Assembly: GCA_914767715.1 (NCBI GenBank)
Contig: OU612065.1
Span: 8,928,001 to 8,992,000, forward strand
Direction: 5' to 3'
Length of the DNA stretch: 64,000 bases
From: Membranipora membranacea
Taxonomy: Eukaryota > Bryozoa > Gymnolaemata > Cheilostomatida > Membraniporidae
This document shows positions 10,441 to 23,800 of the stretch, one piece after another. The first letter of the stretch is position 1. Each line of letters opens with the position of its first letter. The position numbers and the translations under genes were made by a program. Below the pieces are notes generated by a model, which worked only from the letters and a program-made list of their open reading frames with translations, ran no database searches and was not told where the DNA came from.

Positions 10441-12344
10441 CTGGAAAAAAAAACGATTATCTACACAAACAGGCAACAGAGCTCATCTCAATTATTGAGA
10501 CTGGAAATCAGCATCAGAAACAAATTATATGGAGCTCCACATGCTGTCACTATAACTGTATTTTGAACACAATATTAAGCGCAGCTATTAATTAATCAAC
10601 TGATAAAAATGTTTCTGATGAAGCACTGGATATATTAGAAATTAATTAATAAAATGAGTGAGTGCTGCATTGCAAAGAAGAAGGGCTGCGCGTAGAACAA
10701 CATGGTGGTCTTTGGGCAGAGAGGCGAGAGGGTAGTTGCAAAAAATCAAGCTGCATCTCCTGCTGTAAAAGGATCCTACATATGAAGCTTGTAACTCTAC
10801 TACATTATTTAGTATGTCTAGCTTGTTGTTTTAGGTGAAAACTGAGTGTGGGTGGGTGTGATCAGCTAGAGGGCTTCTAGCCTGTCTGGACAAGCTAGTG
10901 TTCCTACTATTGAACTACCTCATTCACAATTGGAAAGCATGTCATGAACTTACCTGTGGTGTGTAATGTATGTGAAATGAGTTTCCATGGGGCACATAGT
11001 TCTTGTGTGAATGACAACAGAAGATGATTGAATGGTATGGAATATGCACCCTTCTAATTTTAGACTCTAAACCAATGAACTCCCTCTCATTGCCTAAACA
11101 GAGTGATACTGTGAAGTGAAGCAATGAACATAAGTTAGGAATTACAACAGGGAAATTGTGGATATAATTCCTTGAAATGAAACTCAACACATGTAGATAA
11201 TGAACACTGTTGTTCTAATGGATAAAGGTGATTGGTTGAATGTCTTTCATTCACAGCTTCCATTGGACAATATTTGTCCGTTTCCATATAACTGAAGTAA
11301 TGAGCCAAACTGTTCATTTTGTACTCATGTCCTGTGTTGAAAAAGTTATCATTATTCCACCGGTACAGTATCTTTTGTACGGGTGTAGCAAATAAATATA
11401 CTATTTCTATGACTTAGCAGTGTAGCTGCTTTACCTCTCACAGTGAGAAACCAGGGGAAGGCAAAATAAGGAGGTTGGTTCCAGCAAGGAGTAATTAGTT
11501 ACATGATAATGAACTGTTTTGTGCTTTTGCAGTACACCCTGCTGCTGGGCGCTAGCATAATAGATGAGAAGCTAATGCATTGGCTACCCTGTAACTGTTG
11601 AAATATATGGCTTGTTTGTTTTCCTATGTATGAAGTTATGTGAGTGGTAGACGTCTGAACTCGTGTGGACCTTGCAATCATCCACACGTTAGCGCTCAAT
11701 GGTAAGATCGCGTGGGCCCTCACTGTGAAATTTGACGTTTCTGTCAAGTGACATTTCAGACAAACCTCACTAATGCCTAGAAGAAAAAAATGCGATAATG
11801 TTGGGATAAATCTCAACATTAGGACAACTTGCATGTTAGCCTTAACATATGATCATTTTTGTTTTTAAATGTTGAAAATTGATCAAAACAGGGTTGAAGA
11901 GCTGCACATTCTTTTTACTGCTTGCAGTTTGACGTTAGCTCTCTCACATGGCCAAAAGCAAAGCAAAGTGGCCGCGTGACAAGCATAATTTGAGGTCATA
12001 AAAGATCCTGGGTTGAACCTCAACCCATGCTCACCGTAGTGATGACCCTTCAAGATCAACTAAATTCTTTGTGAACCATTTATTCTCTGAGCCGGTGTAT
12101 AATACCAGGGAATACTTCTTGATTAAAAGCATCCATTGTCGATACACAATTGATAAGTGACAGCAAGATATGCTAGTCACACAAAACAATGCATCTTTTG
12201 TCTTGCTGATATTGCCATTATGATTCCTTGAATATACTAGAACTGGCAGTAGCCACTCAAAAAAATTAAAACCCATTTCCATCTACTTGAATCATTGTTT
12301 CCAGGGTTATCTCTGAGTGATTAGCATCCCCAGTAATAAGAAAT
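10441..12344. other. Divergent intergenic region; no gene seen
   Basis: Lies between the 5' end of the minus-strand disordered-protein gene and MTFP1. It should hold both promoters and a noncoding 5' exon of the left gene, since a splice acceptor is visible at 10441-10442. No further exon could be supported. Confidence 0.4.
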
Positions 12345-13811
12345 ATGGGCAGTGAAGATGAGAACTCGCACCAATCTAGCCCTGATAGTGAGAAGGATGT
12401 ATTTAGAGACACACCGATTAGATATCTTGGTAAGAAACTAAGGCTTATACCAATCACAATAAAAAGGATAAGAAGTCTAAGTGAACTTCACCAATTATGA
12501 TTCAAGATCTCGGATGATAATGTATCTTACTGGATTTTCATGTAACGAATATAACATAAAACTTGGATTAAACTGACTATTGCCATTCTCCTGTGTAATT
12601 TCATGGCATAAATGTTTATTCTCATATATTAACATATGAAAAATGGCATCCCACTTAATTTTCTGGTTGCAGGATATGCGAACGAATTAGGTGAGGCATT
12701 CAGGTCTTTTGTTCACGTAAATATTGTAAGAGCATCTTATGCTGTGTCCAGCTGCTATGTAGTCGCAGATGCTGCACACAAAGGTCGTCTCGCCAGCAGA
12801 AAGGTAAATCTACATTAGTGTCTTCAAAGTTAAGCCCATAAAGATTCTAAAAAGTCGTACAATTCTGAATGTTAGAGGTTCGTAGTTCTCTAAACTTTTA
12901 GCTTTATTGACTTGATCTTTCTGGGCTTGTAGTTTGACGGACGTGATTGTAAGCGAAGGATGATCACACAAGCTGTTGCTGATACTCTTATCTGGCAGGG
13001 ATTGGCATCTGTGGCTATTCCTGGTATGAGCAAATTATTATCTGTATATTTATGAAAAGTAGTGTAGGTATTTGGAAGTCTTGGAGGATGGAAAAAACTC
13101 ATAAGGAAGTTGTGTTCTTAACTAAATTTGATGTGAGATATGACTTTAATCCGTCCACTTTAATTCTTCTGACAACTTGTTAAATACTCGTAAAGTCTGA
13201 AGCCCTAAGAAACCTTGAAAGTGAAATGAAAATGACCCCTTTATCTTTGTTCAGCACATGGCAGTAGGCTAAAGGGAGACTTTGAAAATTTTTCCGAATT
13301 CAGTTTGGTCAAGAGATTTATTAAATGTTTTATTTATGATTTGTTCTATATATTATTAGATTATTGACCCAACGTCATATGTTTAAGTCGTTAATACAAC
13401 ACTCATGTTAGTACCGTAGACTTATGTTTATGGTTTCCACATATCATCTGTAAGTGATAATACATTTAGGCACTCTTGGGCATTCATTGGGCTGGCATTT
13501 GCTGAGTGTGAGTCTGTTGTAGGTTAGACTATAATATTTAATGATGGAAATAATGACTTTATAATTATTACTCGTCAGGCTTCACAATCAACAGAATATG
13601 TTGGCTGAGCACTAAGCTCCTATCTAGGAGTCTACCACTGGCAGCCAGTAAAGGTTTATCAACAGCAATAGGACTGGCAGCAATACCTCTCATTATCAAA
13701 CCTATAGACAGAGGTGTAGATACGTTTATGGAGGTGACATTCCGTAAATATTTTGATCACGTTGATGAGTTTGATAAGCAGAAGGTGTTCCATCATACAA
13801 GGGACGATTGA
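12345..13811 (+). CDS. MTFP1: Mitochondrial fission process protein 1 (MTP18)
   Basis: Four coding exons: 12345-12429, 12673-12803, 12933-13023 and 13579-13811, giving 179 residues (vertebrate MTFP1 about 166). All junctions are GT-AG and phases match (1, 0, 1). Family-typical blocks: RYLGYANELGEAFRSFV near the N-terminus, YAVSSCYVVADAAHKG, then ADTLIWQGLASVAIPGF, and the C-terminal IPLIIKPIDRGVDTFMEVTFR. The family is an integral inner mitochondrial membrane protein that promotes fission; the hydrophobic segments around residues 52-63 and 125-145 fit. The N-terminus is acidic and short, with no obvious presequence. It converges on MDM1 about 1 kb downstream. Confidence 0.93.
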
Positions 13812-14832
13812 TCAATCAGTATGCAATGCTTCCATCATATGCCCACAAATTGTACAATATGATGCAGGTGTTATCTGTGTGGAAATGTTTACTTTCCCTA
13901 TAAGGGAAATGCTCAGCATGTGACGTCATGTATTGCTATGGACGTGTTTTTCTCTGCTTCTCTTTGATGACAGCTGCTGACCTCTCATTTTTCTGTTTCT
14001 TTTATAATGTTTCAATACTACTGGACCATTACTGAATTGTTTCGGTAGTGTTAAAACGGTGTGATTGTTTTAACATGGAATCACTTTGACCACTGCCGTT
14101 AAACCAGGGAGAATAGTTGATACTTCTAAAAACCCCAACGACATTAGGAGGACAGGAGTTTTTCAAAGCCACCTCTAAGTCTGCAACACCTTCATGAGCG
14201 GTTATTTGGTGATATTTTCATGTAATCTAATGTTATTTCTGCATTTATTTTGGTGCTTTACTAACGAAGACATCCTTATCTGTCTGTCTAACCTATAAAT
14301 ATTATCACTCTGCAAATTGTTTTCTGAAGGCATGAATTTTGCTTTAAACCGTGCAGCCTGCTTAGACCGTGCACTGCTGATGATGATGATGATGATAGTA
14401 TATTTGAGAACAAATAACTTAGAAGATTGCTTCCTCTTAAATAGAAAGTAAAGTTTTTTTTACTTTGTTCTAATCTACTGTGTATTTCTCAAATATTTTA
14501 ATAATCTATCTAATGGAGCCAGTGGAAAGTGTGCTTGAACAATACTATCAATACTATGCGTGGAAAAGTAGAAATAGATATACCAATATAAATTTAACAA
14601 CTAGGAGCCATCATGAAAGCATAACAATGATAATAATAGTACTATAATTTCTATCTTGGGCGGGAAATAATCACCCTCTATCTAAGTGCCAATGAATGGG
14701 AAGTATAAAAAGTGATATTGAACACAACATATATGCGTATGAAAAATGCCTGTTTTCTTGAGAATGATATATCACAGTTCAGGATGAAACAATAAAAAGA
14801 GCATTTTACTAAAAAACTAAGATCAACAGCAA
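13812..14832. other. Tail-to-tail intergenic region
   Basis: 3' flanks of MTFP1 (+) and MDM1 (-). An AATAAA-type hexamer in gaaacaataaaaag lies near 14793 on the plus strand, and a short gat/atg microsatellite lies near 14381-14396. No gene seen. Confidence 0.45.
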
Positions 14833-17800
14833 TTAAGCCTTAGGTTTCCCCCAAAATTCCTTTTGTCTACGAGCAGCACGCTCTAGAACCTCGCTTGCAA
14901 GAGAGCTGGTGGAGCTCATTACAGACATCATTGAAGCAGACAGTTGGCTGGTTTCATCATCATCCCTCTGTCTGGCAGCTGTAATGAGATAGACAGCATA
15001 GCATTGTTATACCCTTAGATAATACTCTTAGTTTAGTAACTGCACAGACTTATGTATTTTCAATGGAAAGGTGCTTAAAACTTACATACAACGCAATGCA
15101 GTTAAGGATGATTTTCCTGCTACTGAATAGAGCAATTTCATCTCTCTTTGTACGTATCGTAATGACTCGATTTTTCAGTCGAGTCACTGAGACACGACCA
15201 TTCAAAGTTGAGAGCAGATTTTAGATCATGATAAAAAAGTGTGTAACCTACCTCTGACATGTTTCCATGGGTCCTCGGCAATCGCTTGAACTTTGTACGT
15301 CATACCGGCTCCCTCAATCAGTGAGGTCATACCCTTCTCCGCAGAAAACAGTGCCTTCCCTTTGTCTGTATAGAAGATAAAGAAACATAACGCTGCTTTA
15401 AGAAGCTCTTATCTTTGTCATGAATTATTGCAGTAAAATGATTATACAGCTGTTTCTAATCATAACTGTGAAATTGTTTTTAGTCAAAAATACTGCAACT
15501 CAGCCATGAAGTTGTGTTCTCATACATATAAAAGAGTTAAGACCGATAAATTTTATTTGCGACTATTTTCTATAAAGCAGCAGGTATTATTACAATCTTT
15601 GATAGCAGCTCATCGGACTTTTATAAATACTCACGCCTGGGTTGAGGACTCTGAACATATCTAGTCTCAAGTATTACATCTATAGGTTCTTCCAGCTCCT
15701 GATCAAGTAACGGATGAGTATCGGGGGTGGGTTTCCCGTATGTGGGTGATAGAAGCTGTGGTGCATTTGTTGGCATTTTTGCGGCTGTATTCACTGTCAG
15801 AGGCATGGATCTTTTTGCTACAGATGGCCTCTTTTCTGTAAATAGATGTAAGCTTTGTCATACTTGCCAAGTAATCTAAATACAAAATAGGGAGATTCCA
15901 TTTTACGGCAATACTGCACCACAACGTGGTGCTTCAAGGGTGCGAAGCACCCGAGTCACCCATCTGGGGGTTTGGGGGGGCGGTGTGAGCCCCCCAACAG
16001 GGTACGGGGCGGAGCCCCGTCTGCAGAAGCTCTGAGAGCGTTTCCAGCCACTAGGAAGGGCTAAAAAGGTATATTTGACCCCAAATAATTTCATGTTTGT
16101 ACTAGTACTAAAATATCAAACTGAGGTGAAATACACTTTAAACAATTACAATCAATCCATGGGCCCCTAGGACTCTTACATACATGCCTTTACATTGTCA
16201 ATGTCCAGTATCAAACACCCCATTGGCAAAGTAGAGGCATGTAAGTCCCAGGGCCCTTGCCTGTCAAGACAGGCTACAAGTGCCCATGCATCATATCATC
16301 AATATCTGAAAATGTGCTCAGTCACAGACAGTGAGAATCCAGATAAGGTACTATATTCCTGTTTGACTAACATTAAATATGTTTCAAAGTCTTTGGTCCG
16401 AGCTTTGTTGAATTGTAGTGGACCTACCTTTGGAATTGTTAGGTTTCTATTTCCCTTCACTTAAATTTAACTAGAGTAGACAGTACAATATTAATACTAA
16501 AAAATGTGTGATCTGACAGGAAATGAAAACTAAATGTATGCACTTGACTAGCTACTTTATATTGTGACCAATGACAGTCAGTTCTGTGAGTTATGAGAGG
16601 ATGCTATTGGTCATTTACAATAATAGGCTGAATCTTAATAAAACAGGTAAATTTGTTAGGATTGTTTAAATTGATAATTCATTTCAATTTTGTGTGCAAA
16701 GACTAGTCAACCATTTTGCGCATGCTCAGCTCTGGGCATGAGCTGATCTCTGCAAAATTGAGTCTCGGAATTCCGAAGCCATCTGATTGGCTACCTTCTC
16801 TGGTGACATATTCCCCAAAGCGTGCGGATTTGTTATTAATAGTTATCCTCTCTTGTCATTATTAGCTGATTTTGACTGACAGTTTATGCAGGGGATGTCC
16901 CATCTCCCCTTATCCAAAGTTGCAATCAGAACCCAAACTAAACTCATTGTTCTTGCACATGCGTAAATTCAGGTCACGCATGATGCATACTTAGCCTTAC
17001 GACACCTGCTTTGTGGTAATGATAGCCTAGTTTATCAGTGATCTACATGCTCAGTCAGATCACGAGAGTCAGTATGCTAGTCAACAACAACATGTGCTTG
17101 GATAACTATCAAAAAATTGCGATTGGACTGTTTTCTCTAAAATCTGGAGGAAATAGTGAGATTTACAAAAAGTGGGAGGTGGGTGTAAAAATCTGGAGGG
17201 TCACGCCTAAATCGGGAGACTTGGCAAGTATGGCTCTTGTGGTTGTGACAGTGAGGATATTAAACTGCGACTGTTTGGGATATGGTTTGCCACTTTCCTG
17301 TTACAGCAATAATAAGTTACAATGTCATCCACAATTGTCACCCCTCAACACCCCATCTTCAGACCAATATTAACAGTATAATAAAACTCACCACTACTTT
17401 TCATGGTAGTTGGTTGAACAGCAGCTTGTTTTGGTGGGGTAGTTTGAGTGAATGATGCATCATGCCTGTGTGGAGGGCTGGCGAGCAATAGGCCGTGTCT
17501 GTTAGGGGTAGTCACATCAAGGTGGTGTCGCCGTACTATCTCTTCATTGGTCATCTCTGGGGTCTGAGCTCGGCCATCTTCTGTGCTCATGGATCCATTC
17601 TCAATTGTGGATCTAATCCAAATACACAATAAAAACTATTGATCTGAAATTTATTCTACTTGACTGGATCGGTGAGGTAGTGAATGTAGGTGAAGTCTGA
17701 CAAAGAAATGTTTCTCAATTGAAACAAATAAATTTTCGTGTACATATACAATGTATCTTGTCCTATTGTGACGCACAGTGCACTAAGGATATTATCCCAA

Positions 17801-20800
17801 TTTATCCATGAAATCTAGTTATAGTGAGTGTCAGCTGCCAACTGTCAGCCATTCCACACTTCACCTTCCCACTTCAGCTTTAACCTGTGGGTATAAACTA
17901 TCATCATAGTAATCCAGTGGATCAAAATATGCTTACATGTCAGACCTAGAGGATACACTGCCTGTGGCTCTCTGTCTTGGCTTTGATGGCTGTTGCCTCT
18001 TAGTAGGTTGATATGAGCCCGCTGAAGCCACAGTGGTGACTGTGTTAGAGCTGCCTGATCTTATACTTCTGGCGCTAAATACAACAGATAAAAGACAAAC
18101 ATCATCATTAGCTTTAGCTCAATAATAGCTAGACTTCGGTTTGGCATAGCGGAGGTGGGTGCTTGTATAAAGTAAAGAGAGTGAGAAATAAACTTCACTG
18201 TTTCAAGGCTGTAGAGGAAGGGAAAAGGTGAACTTCTCCACCCATGAATACTTTACTCCTCTAGGGTAAATTTACATATATATAAATGTCAGCGACTCAG
18301 GAATGTATAAGAAAAAACTTACAAGTAGACTGTATTACCTAATCTTAATACACTTATACACTAAAGCCACATTAAGGAAGCACATACCTGTCAGAAGGGC
18401 TGGTAGATCTGCCTCCATCTGATGACCAGGCCAGCCTGTGCCGAGTGCCTCCCTGATTTCTCACACCCCCAACCTGGACGCTCTCATTCACCTTCTGTTT
18501 AGTAGCGGCTGCCCTGTTACCAGGCTGTGCACTCTGTGTGCGCTGTCTCGATCCCTTCATTACCCTTTCTTTAGCTTGTGGGGGACTTAACAAATAAAAT
18601 CAGGTAATAGAGAGATCATTTAATTGATTGCTCGGATCATAGTTTTATAAATCAAGTCTTTTCACAATTTAATTAGAACTGAGTCAATGTTTTGATATCG
18701 ATAAGCATAGATAGGGCCTACCTGTTGGTAACCTGAGATTGTTCGAGGTCGAGTGCAGAGAGATCACTGTTAACACTAACTACGTCCCAAAGCTTGCTGT
18801 TATCAGAGAGAAGCTGGGCTACATGTGTTCTACTAAAGTGTGTACCATTAGATCGCTTCCTATAATAAGTTATATTTAGTGAAATTCAGGCAGTAACTAA
18901 TTTTTCAAATTTAGTATTTTAGCTAAGTTAACTTCTGTCGTTGATATCATATTCTCAATAGCAAATAAAGAAGTATCCTCTTTGTTGTAATTACTCAAAC
19001 TTTGAAGCAAAGCCACCCAATTGATTAATAAAAGGAGGCCTTGGTTAATGTGTTGACAGACCGCCTTGACAAACAGTCTTGTTCAGCTCTTATTCGTAAA
19101 TATTGTGCCGACATTCTCACAAATTGATTTGTTATCTATATCTATGTATATAGTGCTGGCTTTGCTTAAGATATCTATTTATTGTAATCACAGTTTTAGA
19201 GGTCTAAATGTTACAAGCACATGGGTTGTAGACAATACAGTCCAATCATACCTGTATTCTTCAGCCTTGTCTCGGAGCTCCTTTACTTCCGATCTCCAGT
19301 TACTGTCCTTCACTGCTGCAGGTTGTTGTTCATAAGCCTGCTGATAACAACCATTATTATTTAATAAATTATTGATCATTGTAAGTGATGACAAAAATAG
19401 GCATTATTTTACTGGCTACATTAGATGGAACAGACTGGAGATACAAAATGTAGCCCATGTGTCGATGACGCCAGTAAGGAATGAGCAGCAGTTGACATAT
19501 TAAGTTATAATTGATTACCATTTGCTGCCTAACGTGAGGCGGTGCTGCACCTTTCCAAGCTCCCTTATCATACTGATAATTATTGAATGACTGAAAGTTT
19601 GATTTATATTCTGTGGTCCAGCTCCTGAAAATAGATAACATACAGTGAGATCTATGTAGTTTGGTTTAACATTCATATTATGAGATAATCGCCAATACAA
19701 AGAATTGATAGTTACGTAAATATATTATAAATGTAATATTATGTAATATTTATTATGATTTTAACTTTCAAGAAGTATTCTATTTCTCAACTTTTGCAAG
19801 CACTGACGGTATAAGTTGAATAAATTTCCAGCCCTAAAATGTGATTTCTTACGGGATCAGATGATTGCAGATTTAAATACCTACACAGTGCGTCTGTGAG
19901 GAAAGAATGGCCTCTGTGGATTGAGTGATTGTGTTAATCTCGAGTTGTCGTGATTAATCTTTGAGGGTGACCCGGCAGCAGGCAGCCTATCTGGTGTTAT
20001 ATCCTGTAGGCTTCTCGTCCTCCTCATCTAATAACATAATTAATGTTAAATACTCCACAACCAAAATGATAGGCAACTCTGCTTGATAACTGATTCTATT
20101 ACTGCGTGACAATACATGGCTAAAACTTTATTTTAGACTGAAAATGAAAAAAATTTAAATCCTTTCCATTTTAATGACAAAGAAGAACCGACTAGCAAGA
20201 TCAATGGTTGTCATGAGTAATCCCAGCCACAATGAAACGTTTTGAGATCAGGTCACCACATATCACCAAGAGGAAGGTCAGCTCTCCTCAATTTTGCTTA
20301 CTTTGAGGTGGCTGCTTGACCCCTATTGGTTCAATAAAACGTCAAAGATCATTCACAGGTGTAGATAGTTCATGCAGAGGAGCGTGTATTCACTTTTTTT
20401 TGGGCACTACCCTAATTCACCTAAATTGAGGAAGGGCATTGTATCAACAAACATATGGCTCACCTGAGATGGTCTTAGGTTTCTCTTTAGTCCCCTCTGT
20501 CTCTCAGCGGCTGTGTCATCTTTACTTAGGATAGGCTTGTATTTCCATACCTTGAACTCCTTGGCGTACTCACTCTTCTTTGGTGGGCCTACTTTGTATG
20601 GAGCTACCTGCGGGTTGTTGTTGTGAATCACCTTATAATAAAGAGAACATTTTGAAGGGCAGCAACAAACTGTTTGAAGAGTAGATATCAGCAAGACTTA
20701 GTATTTTTTCTCCTGGATTAGGCAACGCATTTAACACAGCATAACACTAAAAATATTAAATAATTCCCACCAGCTTATATATCATCAGCACATTTGGAAT

Positions 20801-23800
20801 CAGCAACCAGTTTTACCTGTTCAGCAGCAAGGATTGGGGTAGACTCAACAGGGTTTTTCCAATCAAATTTGTTGTTGTACTCAGATTTTCTCTTAGGGTT
20901 TGTTTTCCTTGGTGGAGAAAGCCCAGCTCGATATTTCATGACGTACTGATCCTAGAAATAAAATCAGTATAAAGGATTACAATGAACACATAGATTGTGA
21001 GGAAGAAATAACTTTAATATCAGATTTAATATATTCCTTTTTGTTCCTATTCCCCTTTTTTAATTCAATGTATCTAATGTATAGACACTGAAACTTGCAA
21101 CAACAGAACACTGATGACTTACATCTACACTATCATCTTGACGAGCTATCACCCTCTTGAACTCATCTGATCTCTTCTGGGAAGGAAGCTCAGGTTGACT
21201 TAGTCTTTCTTTCCCTACAATCTGACCTGCTCTGGACTGAGCTGGCTCCTCCTGAGATTTAACAGGCTTCGCAATTGCTGTGGTTTTGCCCATCGGTACC
21301 TTACTTGGGTAGGATGTTGCCGATTTCTGTGGAGTCTGGAATATAATAAACATGTTGACAACAAATAACATTTTAAATGCCTTAGTAGATGGGAGTGTCA
21401 GTTGCATTGTTTATGAACAAATTTGAATTTCAAATAAGAAAATGCAGAGCAATAAAAAGTAAAGCAAACGGCAGTGTCACAATTCAGCAAGATTACCATC
21501 TTTGTAAGAGTGTAATTTCACAATCTGACATCGATTTGAAAGCCTGATACATACCACTGGAGATGCTGGTTCTTTGCTTATAACTCTTGTCTTGGACGGA
21601 TTTAGTGGTTTACTTGTCCCAGTCACTTCAACATCATGAAGCTGTGGAGCTTGTTTCTTAGGTTCTACAATAATTGAAACCATTACCAATATTAATATTA
21701 GTGCTGTGAAGAGCAGTGTGCTATTATTTCGCAGAGGTAAGTATATGCCCATGTTTTCTGAATTTTAATATTATGGAGCTTTATAAGATTTTCTACCTAG
21801 TTGTTCAAAGATAAAGATAGTGTATTTCACATGTACATGCAAGTGCACTGTACAATAAAGTTCACATAAGACATCATAGTTCAAGCGTAAACCATAACTT
21901 ACCTCTCCTCATCGGTGCACCAGTGTCAAAATCTATCTTTGCGAGCGGTTTATCAGGCTTTCTCTGAGCTGCCTCAAAGTCAACTGGTTTTGTTGGTGCC
22001 TAAATTAATGAAAAAGATGCCTCTACTATGCGTGATGACAAAAGGCAGTCTAGTGACACCTAGACCAAGTTTGGTCCATTTGCCTGCATTCCGAGTCGCT
22101 CCCGGTCCACTGGTCACGCAGCAGGCAAAGTTGCCTGCGGCGTGACCAGTGGAGGGAGCAACAGGAATGCAGGCAATTGGATTAAACTTGTTCTAAGTGA
22201 CACCTCAACTGACAAGTGCAGGCTGGTGAAGATCCATACATTGAGCACAAGCATTGACAAGAAGAATACCATTGACAGCATCATGGGATACCATAAATGT
22301 AATATTGCGAACTTGTTTACTATGATTTTAAAGTTGTTTTTTCTAATTCATCATTTATGATATTAAAAAGTAACTTGAGATTGAGACCATATGAAAACAT
22401 TATTTACCACATTGATGCATCAGGCATATGTCCAGATACGCTATATGCTAAAGAGTAGTTTTGTTTTAGGCCTTCAAGAAATATAATGCACAACATTACA
22501 AAAAGGCTAGCATTTGTTCGCACTCACCACAAAAGTAGTTCCCAATACCCTGGTCCGGTTTTTTGTCAAGTAATCCTTGTACGGAACATTAGCAGAGAAC
22601 TTCTCCTGACTGCCAAGCAACATGTAGTCATCAGGAACCACAATGTCCTCATCAAACATCTTAGTTGTGCTGGTGGTGACCAGAGGTATAGGCTTCATCT
22701 TTCTTTGTAGAGGTGGCTCAGCCATAAATCCTGGGCATTCGATAAACATAATAAACTTGATTGAGGCCCATAAGACAAATTATGTTCATCTCAACTCAGT
22801 CTGGAAGCAAGAACTGCTGTAACACCTGACTTGGACTTGCTGCAAATTCACCAAAAGTTACATATATAATATTATTACCGATAAACCAACTATAAAAAAA
22901 ACAATAGACGGTATAACAAATCTTGTTTCAATGCTTGGTACAGTAGGCATAATAATATTTCCTACTTTTATTCATGTGAGATTAGTATTATTTAACCTGA
23001 GTTACATTTTGTTAAGTTTACCGTTAGTCAAGCTGACTTGGGGAGAGCTTAGCCCTGCAACATCTGCGGCTTGCTGTTTCGTAGGTGAAAAGCTTGCACT
23101 TTTCGGCGACTCAAGCCATTTGTAATGTTCATGATATTCTGAGTCTCCCTATAAACACAAAGGATAAAGATATGCAGGAAGTCCACTTTGATTTTAAAAA
23201 GCAATACTACTACTGTTGTTCCTGACTTGAAGACATCTTGAGCCTAATATGAATAATGATGCCCCATGTTGGGAGTTTATTCTCTATGAATGAGATTGAA
23301 AAGTGTATGCATATGGAGGTTGGAAAACCTGAGCCTACTTATAGACTTTTCCTTGGCGGAGAGCTCATACCTGCGGCTAGTGTCATCAAGTATCTTGGTG
23401 TTTATATTCATTACACACTAAAGTGGAATAGACATATAACATATATAACTGCCAGAGCTAATAGATCCCTTGGCATGATACGCAGAGCTTTACAACAGGC
23501 TCCTGTTAAAACTAAACTGATAGCCTTTAACGCTATAGTCAGACCTATTCTAGAATATGCGACACAGGTGTGGTCTCCACACAATGTGGGACTCACCAAA
23601 AGCATTGATGTAGTCCAAAGAAAGGCTATTAGATGGGTGTATAGACTTAAAAAAACTTGACAGTGTCACTGACTGCATGAAAACTAACAATATATCTTCT
23701 CTTTCTGACAGGAGGGCTCAATTAGACACAATGTTTCTACGTAAAACTGAGGCGGGTCTTTACGACATACAGCTGAACTCTTACATACGACTAAATACAG

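Noticed and set aside
19066-19335. Plus-strand ORF of 89 codons
   Set aside because: Antisense to MDM1 exon 11 and its introns; composition and lack of splice or start context do not support a gene.
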